From positions 3,544,001 through 3,608,000 of the forward strand of contig NZ_CP034909.1 in the NCBI RefSeq assembly GCF_008932245.1: a stretch of DNA of 64,000 nt, written 5' to 3'. The DNA comes from Sinorhizobium alkalisoli. Its GTDB lineage: Bacteria > Pseudomonadota > Alphaproteobacteria > Rhizobiales > Rhizobiaceae. The notes under the pieces were generated by a model. The model had not been told where the DNA came from and searched no databases. It saw nothing but the letters and a program-made list of their open reading frames with translations. Shown here one piece after another: positions 47,641 to 57,788 of this stretch (position 1 is the first letter of the stretch; the number at the start of each line of letters is the position of its first letter). The position numbers were made by a program, and so were the translations under genes.

Positions 47641-47844
47641 ATGACGTCGAACGAGCGCGATAAGATGATGGCGGGCGAGTGTATCGCGGGGCACACCGAC
47701 TGCGCAGGGGATAGACGTGAAACGGCGGCATCAGATTGCCGGTATCTGGCCACGGCAGCCGGGTCTTTCGACAAAGCCGTTCTGCATCGGCGACTGACTG
47801 GGCGTTCTTCACGCGCAAGGGCCTTTCCTGTTCGGCCCTTTTAG
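47641..47844 (+). pseudogene. possible relic of a Maa/NodL-type acetyltransferase
   Basis: Only the first 13 residues, MTSNERDKMMAGE, look like the N-terminal Mac domain of maltose/galactoside/nodulation O-acetyltransferases. The following residues have no match and the frame ends after 67 codons. It starts nine bases after the GFA gene. Low confidence. Confidence 0.25.
47817..47842. terminator. probable terminator between gfa-like gene and lepA
   Basis: AAGGGCC and GGCCCTT separated by ten bases, followed by Ts on plus. It could stop either strand's transcript. Confidence 0.5.
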
Positions 47845-47919
47845 CTTGCGAGATTGCCCTTCAGCTGCATGTGAATGGCTGATCTTAAGATCGCGCGGCT
47901 GAGAAAACAGATCGCGCAA

Positions 47920-49746
<1,827 letters not shown>

Positions 49747-49827
49747 GGGCCGCATATAGCAGCGCGTTCAGGCGGCGCAAAGCGGGAAATGAAGGCTTCG
49801 TTCACTATAAATTCGGCCGTGAGGCGG

Positions 49828-51069
49828 CTACTCCGGACGCGCTTCCGCCTCGCCCAATGGAGCGTCACTGGGCAACTGGGCGCTCTTCAGTTCAAAGGCC
49901 CCGCGAAGCGGCGGCGGGACGTGCTCGCGCGTGCGCAGGCGCAGGAGTACGAAGGCGGCGTAGAGCAGCGCCACCACCACCGTCGCGGGGATGAACAGGC
50001 CTGCGCCGAAGGCGGGTGTGAGTGCGGTCACCAGCAGCGGCACGACCGTCGCCGCCGCGGACCAGGCGACGAGGAGGGTGCTTGCAAGCGGCACGAAATC
50101 GTCCGGATCGGTGCGGTCGTTGGCATGGGCATTGGCAATCGAGTAGATCGTTTCGACGGCCCCGGCAAAAACCGCGAAGACCAGCATCAGCAGCCAGAGC
50201 CTGTCGAAAGAGACGGCGAGGGCTGCAAGCCCGGCCCCCATGATGAGCACCGAGGTGGCGACCAGCACGATGCGGCGATCGATGCGGTCGGAGAACGCTC
50301 CCATCGGATACTGGATGAGAAGCAGCCCGAACTGCATGACGAACATCAGAGTCGCCACCTCGCGCTGGCTCATCGCATTGGCGGCGGCATAGATCGGCGT
50401 GAAGCCCTGCACCAGCATGGAGAGGCCGCCGGAGGCGAGCACGCCGATGAAGGCAACCGGGGAACTGCGCCACGCCATGGCGATGTCGATGCGGACCCGG
50501 GCGGGCGCGGGCGGTGTCGGCAGCCGCGTCAGTCCGATCGGCAGGATCGCGATCGCCGTGAAGAAGATGGTGGCGACCGGCGCGAGATTGCCCTCGAGTG
50601 GGACCTGCCCGAAGAGCGAGGCGCCGGTCCCTAGCCCGATCACATAGGCCATGTAGAAGAGCGCCATGGCCTTGCCGCGCCAGTGATTGTCGCTGGCATG
50701 GTTCAGCCAGCTCTGGGCGATGATGAAGTTGGTGTTGGCGGCGGCGCCGTAAAGGCCGCGAGCAAGAATCCAGAGTGCGGGGTTGACGCCGAGGCTGATC
50801 AATACCGCGGCAAGGATGACGACCGCCATCGAGCACGAAAAGGCTCGGGCATGGCCGACGCGGCGGATCAGCGGACCCGCCAGCACGCAACCGACGAGAC
50901 CGCCAAAGGCGATCGCCGTCACTGCGGCCCCCGGAACCCAGTCCGCCGCCATGGAGCGGGTCAGGACAAACGGGACATAGGCGAGCATCATGCCGTTGCC
51001 GATGGCGACCGCCGTCATCGACGTAACGATGCTGGCGATCGACAAGAGCGCTGAAGGGGACCTGCTCAA
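49828..51069 (-). CDS. MFS transporter
   Basis: About 413 residues and twelve membrane helices. GPLIRRVGHARAF between helices 2 and 3 and [13 protein letters not shown] in the second half are MFS loops. The TTG start at 51069 has GAGGAG six bases upstream; the longer frame to 51150 adds a non-membrane Arg-rich segment and overlaps the regulator's promoter region. Pattern resembles YcaD-type transporters. It is divergent from the XRE-cupin regulator. Substrate unknown. Confidence 0.85.
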   Translation of the reverse strand: MSRSPSALLSIASIVTSMTAVAIGNGMMLAYVPFVLTRSMAADWVPGAAVTAIAFGGLVGCVLAGPLIRRVGHARAFSCSMAVVILAAVLISLGVNPALWILARGLYGAAANTNFIIAQSWLNHASDNHWRGKAMALFYMAYVIGLGTGASLFGQVPLEGNLAPVATIFFTAIAILPIGLTRLPTPPAPARVRIDIAMAWRSSPVAFIGVLASGGLSMLVQGFTPIYAAANAMSQREVATLMFVMQFGLLLIQYPMGAFSDRIDRRIVLVATSVLIMGAGLAALAVSFDRLWLLMLVFAVFAGAVETIYSIANAHANDRTDPDDFVPLASTLLVAWSAAATVVPLLVTALTPAFGAGLFIPATVVVALLYAAFVLLRLRTREHVPPPLRGAFELKSAQLPSDAPLGEAEARPE

Positions 51070-51169
51070 GCTGCTCTCCTCACGAAGCCGCCTCAACGCA
51101 AGACTAGCGCGGCCGCGGCCGTCGCAGTGTCGTCCGAGCGGCATCGGCAAAGTTTATTTTTCACGGTCC

Positions 51170-51208
51170 TTGACTCCATTATAGGAGAAATCCATTCTCA
51201 AATAATGG
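51170..51208 (+). promoter_or_regulatory. promoter and concentric palindrome over the XRE start codon
   Basis: TTGACT (51170-51175) with a 17-base spacer to CATTCT (51193-51198). Overlapping it, CCATTAT (51176-51182) pairs with ATAATGG (51202-51208) and GAGAA (51185-51189) with TTCTC (51195-51199), both centred on 51192. The outer arm includes the ATG. It is the likely autoregulatory operator. Confidence 0.65.
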
Positions 51209-51780
51209 ATGCAACGACCACTCTCGAACGGACGATCGGCAAGCGGGTGCGCGAACTGCGTGCGGCGGGCTCGCTGACGCTCGATGAACTGGCCATGCGC
51301 TCCGGCGTCAGCCGCGCGATGATTTCGCGCATCGAGCGCGGCGAGGCGAGCCCGACGGCCCAACTCCTGGCAAAACTTTGCAGCGCACTCGGCACAACGC
51401 TGTCGACCCTTTTTGCTACCGCAGGCAACGACGCCTCGCCAATTGCGCGGCGGGCGGAGCAGCGGCTGTGGCGTGATCCGGAAAGTGGCTATCTCCGCCG
51501 CTCGGTTTCGCCGGAAGGTCTCGGTTCACCGGTCGATATCGTCGAGGTCGAATTTCCGCCGGGGGCGCGTGTCGTCTTCGAGCGTCAGCCGGCCGACCGC
51601 GGCATCACCCAGCACCTCTGGCTCTTCTCCGGGCGCCTGGAACTGACGATGGAGAACGGCCCGCTGGTGCTCGAGGCGGGCGACTGCCTCTTCATGGGGC
51701 TCGAAGAGGCCCATGTCTTTCACAATCCCTATGACGAGACGGCGCATTACGCCGTCATCCTCTGCCGCACCAAGGTGTAA
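51205..51780 (+). CDS. XRE-family regulator with cupin domain
   Basis: 191 residues. N-terminal HTH (about 10-65; LTLDELAMRSGVSRAMISRIERGEASPTAQLL) and C-terminal cupin (about 105-190; VDIVEVEFPPGARVVFERQ, LTMENGPLVLEAGDCLFMG). This group often controls polyamine or amino acid genes, for example PuuR. ATG 51205 lies within its own operator; the transcript may be leaderless. Two bases separate it from the GNAT gene. Confidence 0.92.
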   Translation: MDATTTLERTIGKRVRELRAAGSLTLDELAMRSGVSRAMISRIERGEASPTAQLLAKLCSALGTTLSTLFATAGNDASPIARRAEQRLWRDPESGYLRRSVSPEGLGSPVDIVEVEFPPGARVVFERQPADRGITQHLWLFSGRLELTMENGPLVLEAGDCLFMGLEEAHVFHNPYDETAHYAVILCRTKV

Positions 51781-51782
51781 CC

Positions 51783-52310
51783 ATGCCCGATGCAATCATC
51801 CGCGTCCTGACCGAAGAAGAAACCCGTGCCGCACTGCCGGCGCTTGCCGAGGTGCTTTCCGATTGCGTCGAGGGCGGCGCATCGGTCGGCTTCATGCAGC
51901 CCTTTGCCCCGCAGGACGCACGACCCTTCTGGGAAAGCGTTGCGGCCGCAGTTGCCCGGAGCGAAACCGTGCTGATCGTCGCCGAGGTCGATGGCCGGGC
52001 GCTCGGCACCGTGCAGATCGGCCTTGCGACGATGCCGAACCAGCCGCACCGCGCCGACATCAAGAAGCTGCTGGTGCATCGGCAGGCGCGCGGGCTCGGC
52101 ATTGCGCGCCGGCTGATGGAGCAAGCGGAGGCCGAAGCGGTGAAACGGGGAAGGCGGGTACTGGTGCTTGATACCGCCACCGGCGAACCGGCCGAGGCCA
52201 TTTACGAGCGCTTCGGCTGGCAACGGGTGGGCGTCGTTCCCGATTATGCGCTGATGCCGGACGGCCGCTATTGCGCGACCACACTGTTCTACAAGCATCT
52301 TTCCGCCTAA
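51783..52310 (+). CDS. GNAT-family N-acetyltransferase
   Basis: 175 residues. Acetyl-CoA-binding region KKLLVHRQARGLGIARRLM, followed by VLDTATGEPAEAIYERFGWQRVG. Its start is two bases after the regulator's stop, so the two are co-translated. Substrate may be a polyamine, amino acid or drug; the deacetylase-like gene downstream favours a small amine. Confidence 0.9.
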   Translation: MPDAIIRVLTEEETRAALPALAEVLSDCVEGGASVGFMQPFAPQDARPFWESVAAAVARSETVLIVAEVDGRALGTVQIGLATMPNQPHRADIKKLLVHRQARGLGIARRLMEQAEAEAVKRGRRVLVLDTATGEPAEAIYERFGWQRVGVVPDYALMPDGRYCATTLFYKHLSA

Positions 52311-52381
52311 GCAGGTCCCGCAAAAGTGTCGCACGCTTTGCGTGTCGCTTGGCTCAGCACTCCACCAGTCAGGACCCCGAG

Positions 52382-53407
52382 ATGCGCGTAATCTATTCCG
52401 AAGACCACAAACTCAGAGACGCCCGCACCGAACTGCATGGCGGCGAACTCGTTGCGCCCTTCGAGGCGCCGTTTCGGGCCGAGTGGATCCTCGCCGCCGT
52501 CAAAGAAGCGGGCTTTTCCGATGTCGTCGCGCCGGGGCGTCACGGCATGGAAACGGCACTGAAGCTCCATGCGGCGGACTATCTCGAATTCCTCGAGACA
52601 GCCTGGGACCGCTGGGTGGCCGACGGTTATCGGGGCGAGGCCATTCCCGCCTGCTTCCCGGCGCGGCGCATGCGCCAGCATCCGCCGAAGGATATCGACG
52701 GCGCGCTCGGCTATTACGCCTTCGCCGCCGAAACGGCGATCACCGATGGCACCTTCGCCGCCGCACGCGCCGCAATGGACTGCGCGCTTTCGGCGGCGGA
52801 GCATGTCGCGGCCGGCAATCCTGCCGCCTTCGCGCTTTGCCGCCCGCCGGGCCACCATGCCGCGATCGACCTTTTCGGCGGCTATTCCTTCATCAACAAC
52901 GCCGCCTGCGCGGCCCAGCGCCTGCGCGATCTCGGCGCGACGAAGGTCGCCGTCCTCGACGTCGATTTTCACCACGGCAATGGCACACAGGACATCTTCT
53001 ACGAGCGCGGCGACGTCTTCTTCGCCTCGCTGCATGGCGACCCCGCCGATGCCTTTCCGCATTTTCTCGGCTTCGCCGACGAGGAAGGGGCCGGCGTCGG
53101 CCGAGGCTCGACGAAGAACTATCCGCTGCCGCGCGGCACGACCTTCGAGACCTGGAGCGCGGCGATGGACGACGCGTTGTCGCGCATCGCCGATTTCGGT
53201 GCCGAGGCCCTCGTTCTCTCGCTGGGGGTCGATACGTTCGAGCGCGATCCGATCAGCTTCTTCAAGCTGAAGTCGGAGGATTATCTCCGCATGGGGGAAC
53301 GCTTGAAGAGTATGGGCTTGCCGACCGTGGTCTGCATGGAGGGCGGCTATGGTGTCCCGGAGATTGGCCTGAACGTCGCCAATGTGCTCATGGGCATCGC
53401 CCGCTGA
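52382..53407 (+). CDS. histone deacetylase/acetylpolyamine amidohydrolase-like
   Basis: 341 residues. Arginase-deacetylase fold with zinc site motifs: LCRPPGHHA, VLDVDFHHGNGTQDIF, SLHGDP and EGGYG. It probably hydrolyses acetylated polyamines or similar amides. Placed after an XRE-cupin regulator and an acetyltransferase, which makes an acetylation/deacetylation module plausible. Confidence 0.9.
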   Translation: MRVIYSEDHKLRDARTELHGGELVAPFEAPFRAEWILAAVKEAGFSDVVAPGRHGMETALKLHAADYLEFLETAWDRWVADGYRGEAIPACFPARRMRQHPPKDIDGALGYYAFAAETAITDGTFAAARAAMDCALSAAEHVAAGNPAAFALCRPPGHHAAIDLFGGYSFINNAACAAQRLRDLGATKVAVLDVDFHHGNGTQDIFYERGDVFFASLHGDPADAFPHFLGFADEEGAGVGRGSTKNYPLPRGTTFETWSAAMDDALSRIADFGAEALVLSLGVDTFERDPISFFKLKSEDYLRMGERLKSMGLPTVVCMEGGYGVPEIGLNVANVLMGIAR

Positions 53408-53425
53408 TTTTTCTCCATCCGGCTA

Positions 53426-53456
53426 TTGACCTCAACTTTGGTTGAGGTCGTACCAA
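53426..53456 (+). promoter_or_regulatory. SoxR-type operator/promoter
   Basis: TTGACC (53426-53431), a 19-base spacer and TACCAA (53451-53456), the long spacing of MerR-family promoters. The spacer is filled by ACCTCAAC-TTTG-GTTGAGGT, a perfect palindrome close to the known SoxR site (CCTCAAG-CTTGAGG). Confidence 0.8.
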
Positions 53457-53514
53457 TGACCGCGTTTGTCAGGCCGCGATCGAGCGGCCGGGCTTTTAGC
53501 TAAAGGAGAAGTCG

Positions 53515-53862
53515 ATGAGTGAGATTGAGCAGGCCGCGTCGCAGCCCCTGTACCGCGTGAACAAATTCGCTGTGCCGCCGGAAGCGCGAGACGAGTTCCT
53601 CGACCTCGTGGCAAAGACCTTTGCCGTCGTCCGCAGCCAGGAGGGTTATGTACGCGATTGGATCCTGGAGCAGAATGCCGGTCCGGGCGTGTTCAATTTC
53701 GTCACGATGATCGAGTTTGCGAGCGAGGAGGTCGCGCCCCGGATCGTCTCCGCCCTGGCGGCACTGGACAGGGAACTGCGCCTCGACCGGGAAGCGATGA
53801 TGGGGCGGCTTAATATCCGCACCGATTTCGGCAGCTACAAGCGCCTGGAGTCGCTTGTCTGA
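53515..53862 (+). CDS. antibiotic biosynthesis monooxygenase-domain protein
   Basis: 115 residues, single ABM domain (LYRVNKFAVPPEARDEFLDLVAKTF, SQEGYVRDWILEQ, VTMIEFASEE). Such dimeric proteins oxidise quinols or related redox compounds. GGAGAAG precedes the ATG. The promoter is a SoxR-type one, and ABM genes are known SoxR targets in Pseudomonas, so it is likely induced by redox-cycling drugs. Confidence 0.88.
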   Translation: MSEIEQAASQPLYRVNKFAVPPEARDEFLDLVAKTFAVVRSQEGYVRDWILEQNAGPGVFNFVTMIEFASEEVAPRIVSALAALDRELRLDREAMMGRLNIRTDFGSYKRLESLV

Positions 53863-53866
53863 CGCC

Positions 53867-54505
53867 TCAGGAGATGAAGAAGTTCGAAAGGCCCTGACCT
53901 GCGGCGAAGGCGGCATAGCCGAGCATGGTGAAATAGATTGTGGTCGCGACGAGAAAGAAATAGCCCGCGGCCACCGTCAGCCCGTCCCGCTGGATAATGC
54001 CGAGCGACAGGAGCAGGATGGCGATGGCCGGGAGCGTATTCGACAGCGGTACCAGCCCGAGGGGGAACATCAGCAGTACGCCACCGGCCATGATCATTAG
54101 GCCGTTGAAGCGGTTCATAACGGCGCCTTGGGTAAGGCCGTGAAGCCGCGGTCGCACGAACCGGTCGAGTTTCGCCACGAATGCCGCTCCCTTCCTGAGG
54201 GTCGGCACCAGCTTCTCGGTGTCGATCTGCCGGTCGAGAATGCGCCGGGGCAACCAGGGGAGACGGTTCAGGGTGATCGCCAGAGAGATGAGGATGATGG
54301 CTGCACCGAACACGGTGCTCACCCCGGGGATCGATACCGGAATCAGGAACGGCAGCGTCAGCAGCGCGCAAAGAAGCAGGAATCCCTGCTCGCCGATTTC
54401 GACCATCAACTCGCGCAGCGTGATCGTATCGCCGCGGATCGAAGCGATCATTCCGGTGAGCGTGTCGCTGAGACTGCGTTCCGTATCGCCGAACTCGATC
54501 GTCAT
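53867..54505 (-). CDS. exoD: exopolysaccharide synthesis protein ExoD
   Basis: 212 residues, about four to five membrane segments. LRELMVEIGEQGFLLLCALLTLPFLIPVSIPGVST is the ExoD hallmark. In S. meliloti exoD is needed for normal exopolysaccharide, alkaline tolerance and nodule invasion. GGAGAAGGG precedes the ATG. Convergent with the monooxygenase. Confidence 0.93.
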   Translation of the reverse strand: MTIEFGDTERSLSDTLTGMIASIRGDTITLRELMVEIGEQGFLLLCALLTLPFLIPVSIPGVSTVFGAAIILISLAITLNRLPWLPRRILDRQIDTEKLVPTLRKGAAFVAKLDRFVRPRLHGLTQGAVMNRFNGLMIMAGGVLLMFPLGLVPLSNTLPAIAILLLSLGIIQRDGLTVAAGYFFLVATTIYFTMLGYAAFAAGQGLSNFFIS

Positions 54506-54716
54506 GTCTGGCCCTTCTCCAATCGCTCCGGTCCGCCGGCAATACCCGCTTTGCGAGGGATGCCGGGGGCTCATTTACCTTCAGTAATACAACCTCGTGC
54601 CGAATGCGACTCCGCGCGTCGGAGCCGCCTATCCAGAAGAGAAACGCAGGACCGCGGTTGTGCGAGGCTCGGTTAGCGGGCGCTCTGGACAGCAATGTGG
54701 CGGAGGTGCGCCGCCA

Positions 54717-54820
54717 CTACAGCGCCGCGCGTCTTATTGAACGCGCAGAGGTCGCTGTAGCACTTTAAATTGCTGCATATCTTTGTCCTTGAATCGAGGT
54801 CGATGAAAGGAGACATGCAG
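54717..54820 (-). repeat. RIME-type mosaic element (minus orientation)
   Basis: The reverse complement starts CTGCATGTCTCCTTT and ends CGCGCGGCGCTGTAG, nearly the same as 13260-13359. Located in the 433-bp gap between exoD and the lipoprotein gene; the rest of that gap shows no gene. Confidence 0.88.
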
Positions 54821-54938
54821 GTAGTCCTCGTGCCGGCCGTGGCGCAATCTGCCTCTGTGGAAAGCCGCCGCCGCTCCATCTTCCTGCCGCAATCCATGGT
54901 ATGAAGCAGCTTCAGCACCAATGGGGATTACTGATTCG

Positions 54939-55604
54939 ATGATCAAGAAATGCGCCATCCTTGCAGTTGCCGCCGTCTATCTCTCCGGATGCACGACCAC
55001 CGATCCCTATACGGGAGAGCAGAAGATGTCGAACACGGCCGGCGGCGCGCTGATCGGCGCGGGCCTCGGCGCGGCGACCGGTCTCTTGGTCGGCGGCAGC
55101 GCTGCCGGGCGCCGTGACGCCGCACTCGTTGGAGCCGGCATCGGCGCACTCGGCGGCGGCCTCGTCGGCAACTACATGGATCAGCAGGAGGCGGAGCTGC
55201 GCGCCCAGCTCCAGGGCACCGGTGTCTCTGTGACGCGTGCCGGCGACCGCATCATCCTCAATATGCCGTCGAACATCACCTTTGCGACCGACCGCGACCA
55301 GGTGATTCCGGACTTCTATTCGACGCTCGATTCCGTTGCGATCGTGCTGCGCAAGTTCAACAAGACGCTGATCGACGTCGACGGCCATACTGATTCGACC
55401 GGCAGCGCCTCCTATAACCAGGGCCTCTCCGAGCGTCGCGCCGCCTCCGTCGCCAACTATCTTGGCAGCCGCGGCATCGATCAGCGGCGCATCTCCACGA
55501 TGGGCTACGGCCTGCAGCGCCCGATTGCCTCGAATGCCACGGAAGCCGGCCGCGCCCAAAACCGCCGCGTCGAGATTTCGATCGCGCCGATCAAACAGGG
55601 CTGA
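54939..55604 (+). CDS. OmpA-family lipoprotein
   Basis: 221 residues. Lipobox YLSGC directs lipidation at about residue 18. A glycine-zipper region (GGALIGAGLGAATGLLVGG, GAGIGALGGGLVGNYM) precedes an OmpA-like peptidoglycan-binding domain (DVDGHTDSTGSASYNQGLSERRA). Outer membrane anchor to peptidoglycan. ATG 54921 is an alternative start; neither has a strong ribosome-binding site. Confidence 0.92.
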   Translation: MIKKCAILAVAAVYLSGCTTTDPYTGEQKMSNTAGGALIGAGLGAATGLLVGGSAAGRRDAALVGAGIGALGGGLVGNYMDQQEAELRAQLQGTGVSVTRAGDRIILNMPSNITFATDRDQVIPDFYSTLDSVAIVLRKFNKTLIDVDGHTDSTGSASYNQGLSERRAASVANYLGSRGIDQRRISTMGYGLQRPIASNATEAGRAQNRRVEISIAPIKQG

Positions 55605-55656
55605 GTCTCGCATCCGCATTCGCAGGGGCCGCCGGGAAACCGTGCGGCCTTTCGCG

Positions 55657-56469
55657 CTAGAATCGGTAGCGCAGGATCTGGCCCATACGGCAGTGGAGGA
55701 AGCCGAGCTGCAGGAACTGCACGGCGATGCGGGTCGACGGTGACAGGCGCGCCAGTTGTGCGCCATTCCACTCGCAATGATCCTCGATGAGTGCGAGACC
55801 CGGCACTTGCCGCTCAAGCTCGGTCGCGTCGTCGACGGCCCAGCGGAGCACGGCGCCGGTGGCTCGGATGGCAGGATTGTAGCAGAGCAATCGGGTCGCT
55901 ATCGCGCTATAGGCGTCGAAGGCAATTTCGCCGCTGGGGAAATAGCCAACAAGACGTCGCAACAATGCAGGCACCTGATCCGGTTCCAGGTAGGGCAGCA
56001 CGCCCTCGGCAAGGATCATGGCGGGGCCGTCGCTGGGGAGCTTCTCCATCCATTTCTTCCCGACGATGGATCCGGAGATCATCGTGTAGCCTTCGGGGCA
56101 AGGATAGACCTTCCGCCTGAGGGCGATGACGTCCGCAAAATCGATGTCGAACCAGCGCACCTGCCGGGGAGGGCAGACGCGAAAGACCCGGCTGTCGAGC
56201 CCGCAGCCAAGATGGACGACGATTGCATCGGGATTCCGGTCGATGAAGGCGGCGGTCCAGCGGTCGAGCAGGTGGGCGCGGATTGCAATGCCGACGGCCA
56301 TGTCGTGGCCGACCCTCAGCCGCTCGAAGTCCTGGCCGATCCGCCGGAGCACTGCGGCGGCGCGGCGATCATTGAGGAGAGAGTCCGGCATGCGGCTTTC
56401 ATCGGCCTTCGCCTGCAGTGTGATGAGCAGGGTTTCCCTCACTCCCGTGAAGCGGATCTCCGGTTCCAT
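55657..56469 (-). CDS. class I methyltransferase of the LCMT/PPM-like family
   Basis: 270 residues. SAM motif VVHLGCGLDSRVFRV and WFDIDFADVIALRR, plus EGVLPYLEPDQV, are those of leucine carboxyl methyltransferase-like (Tcmp) proteins. GGAGAAC precedes the ATG. Substrate unknown, often a small acid or polyketide. Confidence 0.85.
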   Translation of the reverse strand: MEPEIRFTGVRETLLITLQAKADESRMPDSLLNDRRAAAVLRRIGQDFERLRVGHDMAVGIAIRAHLLDRWTAAFIDRNPDAIVVHLGCGLDSRVFRVCPPRQVRWFDIDFADVIALRRKVYPCPEGYTMISGSIVGKKWMEKLPSDGPAMILAEGVLPYLEPDQVPALLRRLVGYFPSGEIAFDAYSAIATRLLCYNPAIRATGAVLRWAVDDATELERQVPGLALIEDHCEWNGAQLARLSPSTRIAVQFLQLGFLHCRMGQILRYRF

Positions 56470-56616
56470 CGCGTTCTCCGGGGCCATACGAAACGGGATG
56501 GGGAGTGCCGCAGTCGTGCACCCGCATGCCGCGTTTCAGCCTTTTGGATCGATTTCGAAGATGCTCCCTTGTGCTCGATTTGCTGGAGCCTTGGACAGGT
56601 ATCGCGGGTTATCAAA

Positions 56617-56660
56617 GCATCGGCCCGAAAATCGTAACCGAGTTCCGGAAGACCGATGCA
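56617..56660. repeat. single RIME-type palindrome
   Basis: GCATCGGCCCGAAAATCGTA...GACCGATGC, the same left-half type as at 46333, alone. A further GCATCGG...GATGC copy lies at 62096-62129. Confidence 0.7.
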
Positions 56661-56735
56661 CAGTTTCAAGGTGTTTCAGCGCATGTTAATTTTATCAGCT
56701 TGTCGCGCCGATGATGACCACCCTGCAGTGGAACC

Positions 56736-57788
56736 TTACTCCTTCGGGGGATAGCTATGCGGGTTTCCCCGGAAATCCGTGATCGTGTAGCTGCCGCCGC
56801 CCTCGGATGAAATCGCATTTGCGCTGACGACCGCCTTTCCGTGGCCGCCGGGGATATCGAGGACATAGGCTGGCTGACAGAGGCCGGAAACGCGGCCGCG
56901 AAGAGACGCCGCAAGGGCCTGGCCCTCCTCAATCGACAGCCGGAAGTGGCCGGTACCCGGAGCGAGGTCCGGGTGGTGCAGGTAATAGGGCTTTATCCGT
57001 GTTTCGACGAAGCCGCGCATGAGGTCGGCGAGCACTTCCGGGTGGTCGTTGACGCCCTTCAAAAGCACGGTCTGGCTGACCATGACGATGCCGGCATCGA
57101 TCAGCCGGGCGGCGGCGGCGCGCGCTGCGGCCGAGAGTTCCCGAGGGTGATTGGCATGAAGCGCGACATAGGTCGCCTTGCCGCTTGCCTTCAGCGCCGC
57201 AGTGAGATCCGCATCGATCCGCTCCGGCTCCACGACCGGCACGCGCGTGTGGAAACGGACGACCTTCACATGTTCGATCGCGCGGAGGCGCTCCAAGATC
57301 TCCTGAAGCCGGCGGGGCGACAGCACGAGGGGGTCGCCGCCGGTGAGGATCACCTCCCAGATTTGCCGATGCCCCGCTATATAGTTGATCGCCGCGTCGA
57401 GCTCGGCGGCCGTCAATGTGCCCAGCCCCTGTGGGCCGACCATCTCGCGCCGGAAACAGAAGCGGCAATAGACCGGGCAGACATGCACGGCCTTGAGCAG
57501 CACCCGGTCCGGGTAGCGATGAACGATGCCGGTCACCGGGCTATGGGGCCCGTCGCCGATCGGGTCGGCCCGCTCTTCGGGTGAAAGCGTCAATTCGGTC
57601 GGATCCGGCACGAACTGCCTGGCGATCGGATCGTTCGGATCGTCGCGGTCGATGAGGCCTGCGACCGCCGGGGTGATCGCCACGGCATAGCGAGAGGCAA
57701 CGCGGGAGATCGCTTCCTCAGCCTTGGCGTCGATGAGACCGGCTCCGGCCAGCTCGCGCGCTGTCCTGATCGGGCGGTCGATGGTCAT
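56736..57788 (-). CDS. epmB: EF-P (R)-beta-lysine aminomutase EpmB (KamA family)
   Basis: Radical SAM/PLP enzyme of 350 residues. The [4Fe-4S] cysteines are CPVYCRFC in the CxxxCxxC spacing of lysine 2,3-aminomutases. ILTGGDPLVLS and PYYLHHPDLAPGTGHFR are family motifs. It lacks the long C-terminal domain of clostridial KamA, as in EpmB. It converts lysine to (R)-beta-lysine for EpmA. Its start overlaps the epmA stop (ATGA). Confidence 0.92.
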   Translation of the reverse strand: MTIDRPIRTARELAGAGLIDAKAEEAISRVASRYAVAITPAVAGLIDRDDPNDPIARQFVPDPTELTLSPEERADPIGDGPHSPVTGIVHRYPDRVLLKAVHVCPVYCRFCFRREMVGPQGLGTLTAAELDAAINYIAGHRQIWEVILTGGDPLVLSPRRLQEILERLRAIEHVKVVRFHTRVPVVEPERIDADLTAALKASGKATYVALHANHPRELSAAARAAAARLIDAGIVMVSQTVLLKGVNDHPEVLADLMRGFVETRIKPYYLHHPDLAPGTGHFRLSIEEGQALAASLRGRVSGLCQPAYVLDIPGGHGKAVVSANAISSEGGGSYTITDFRGNPHSYPPKE

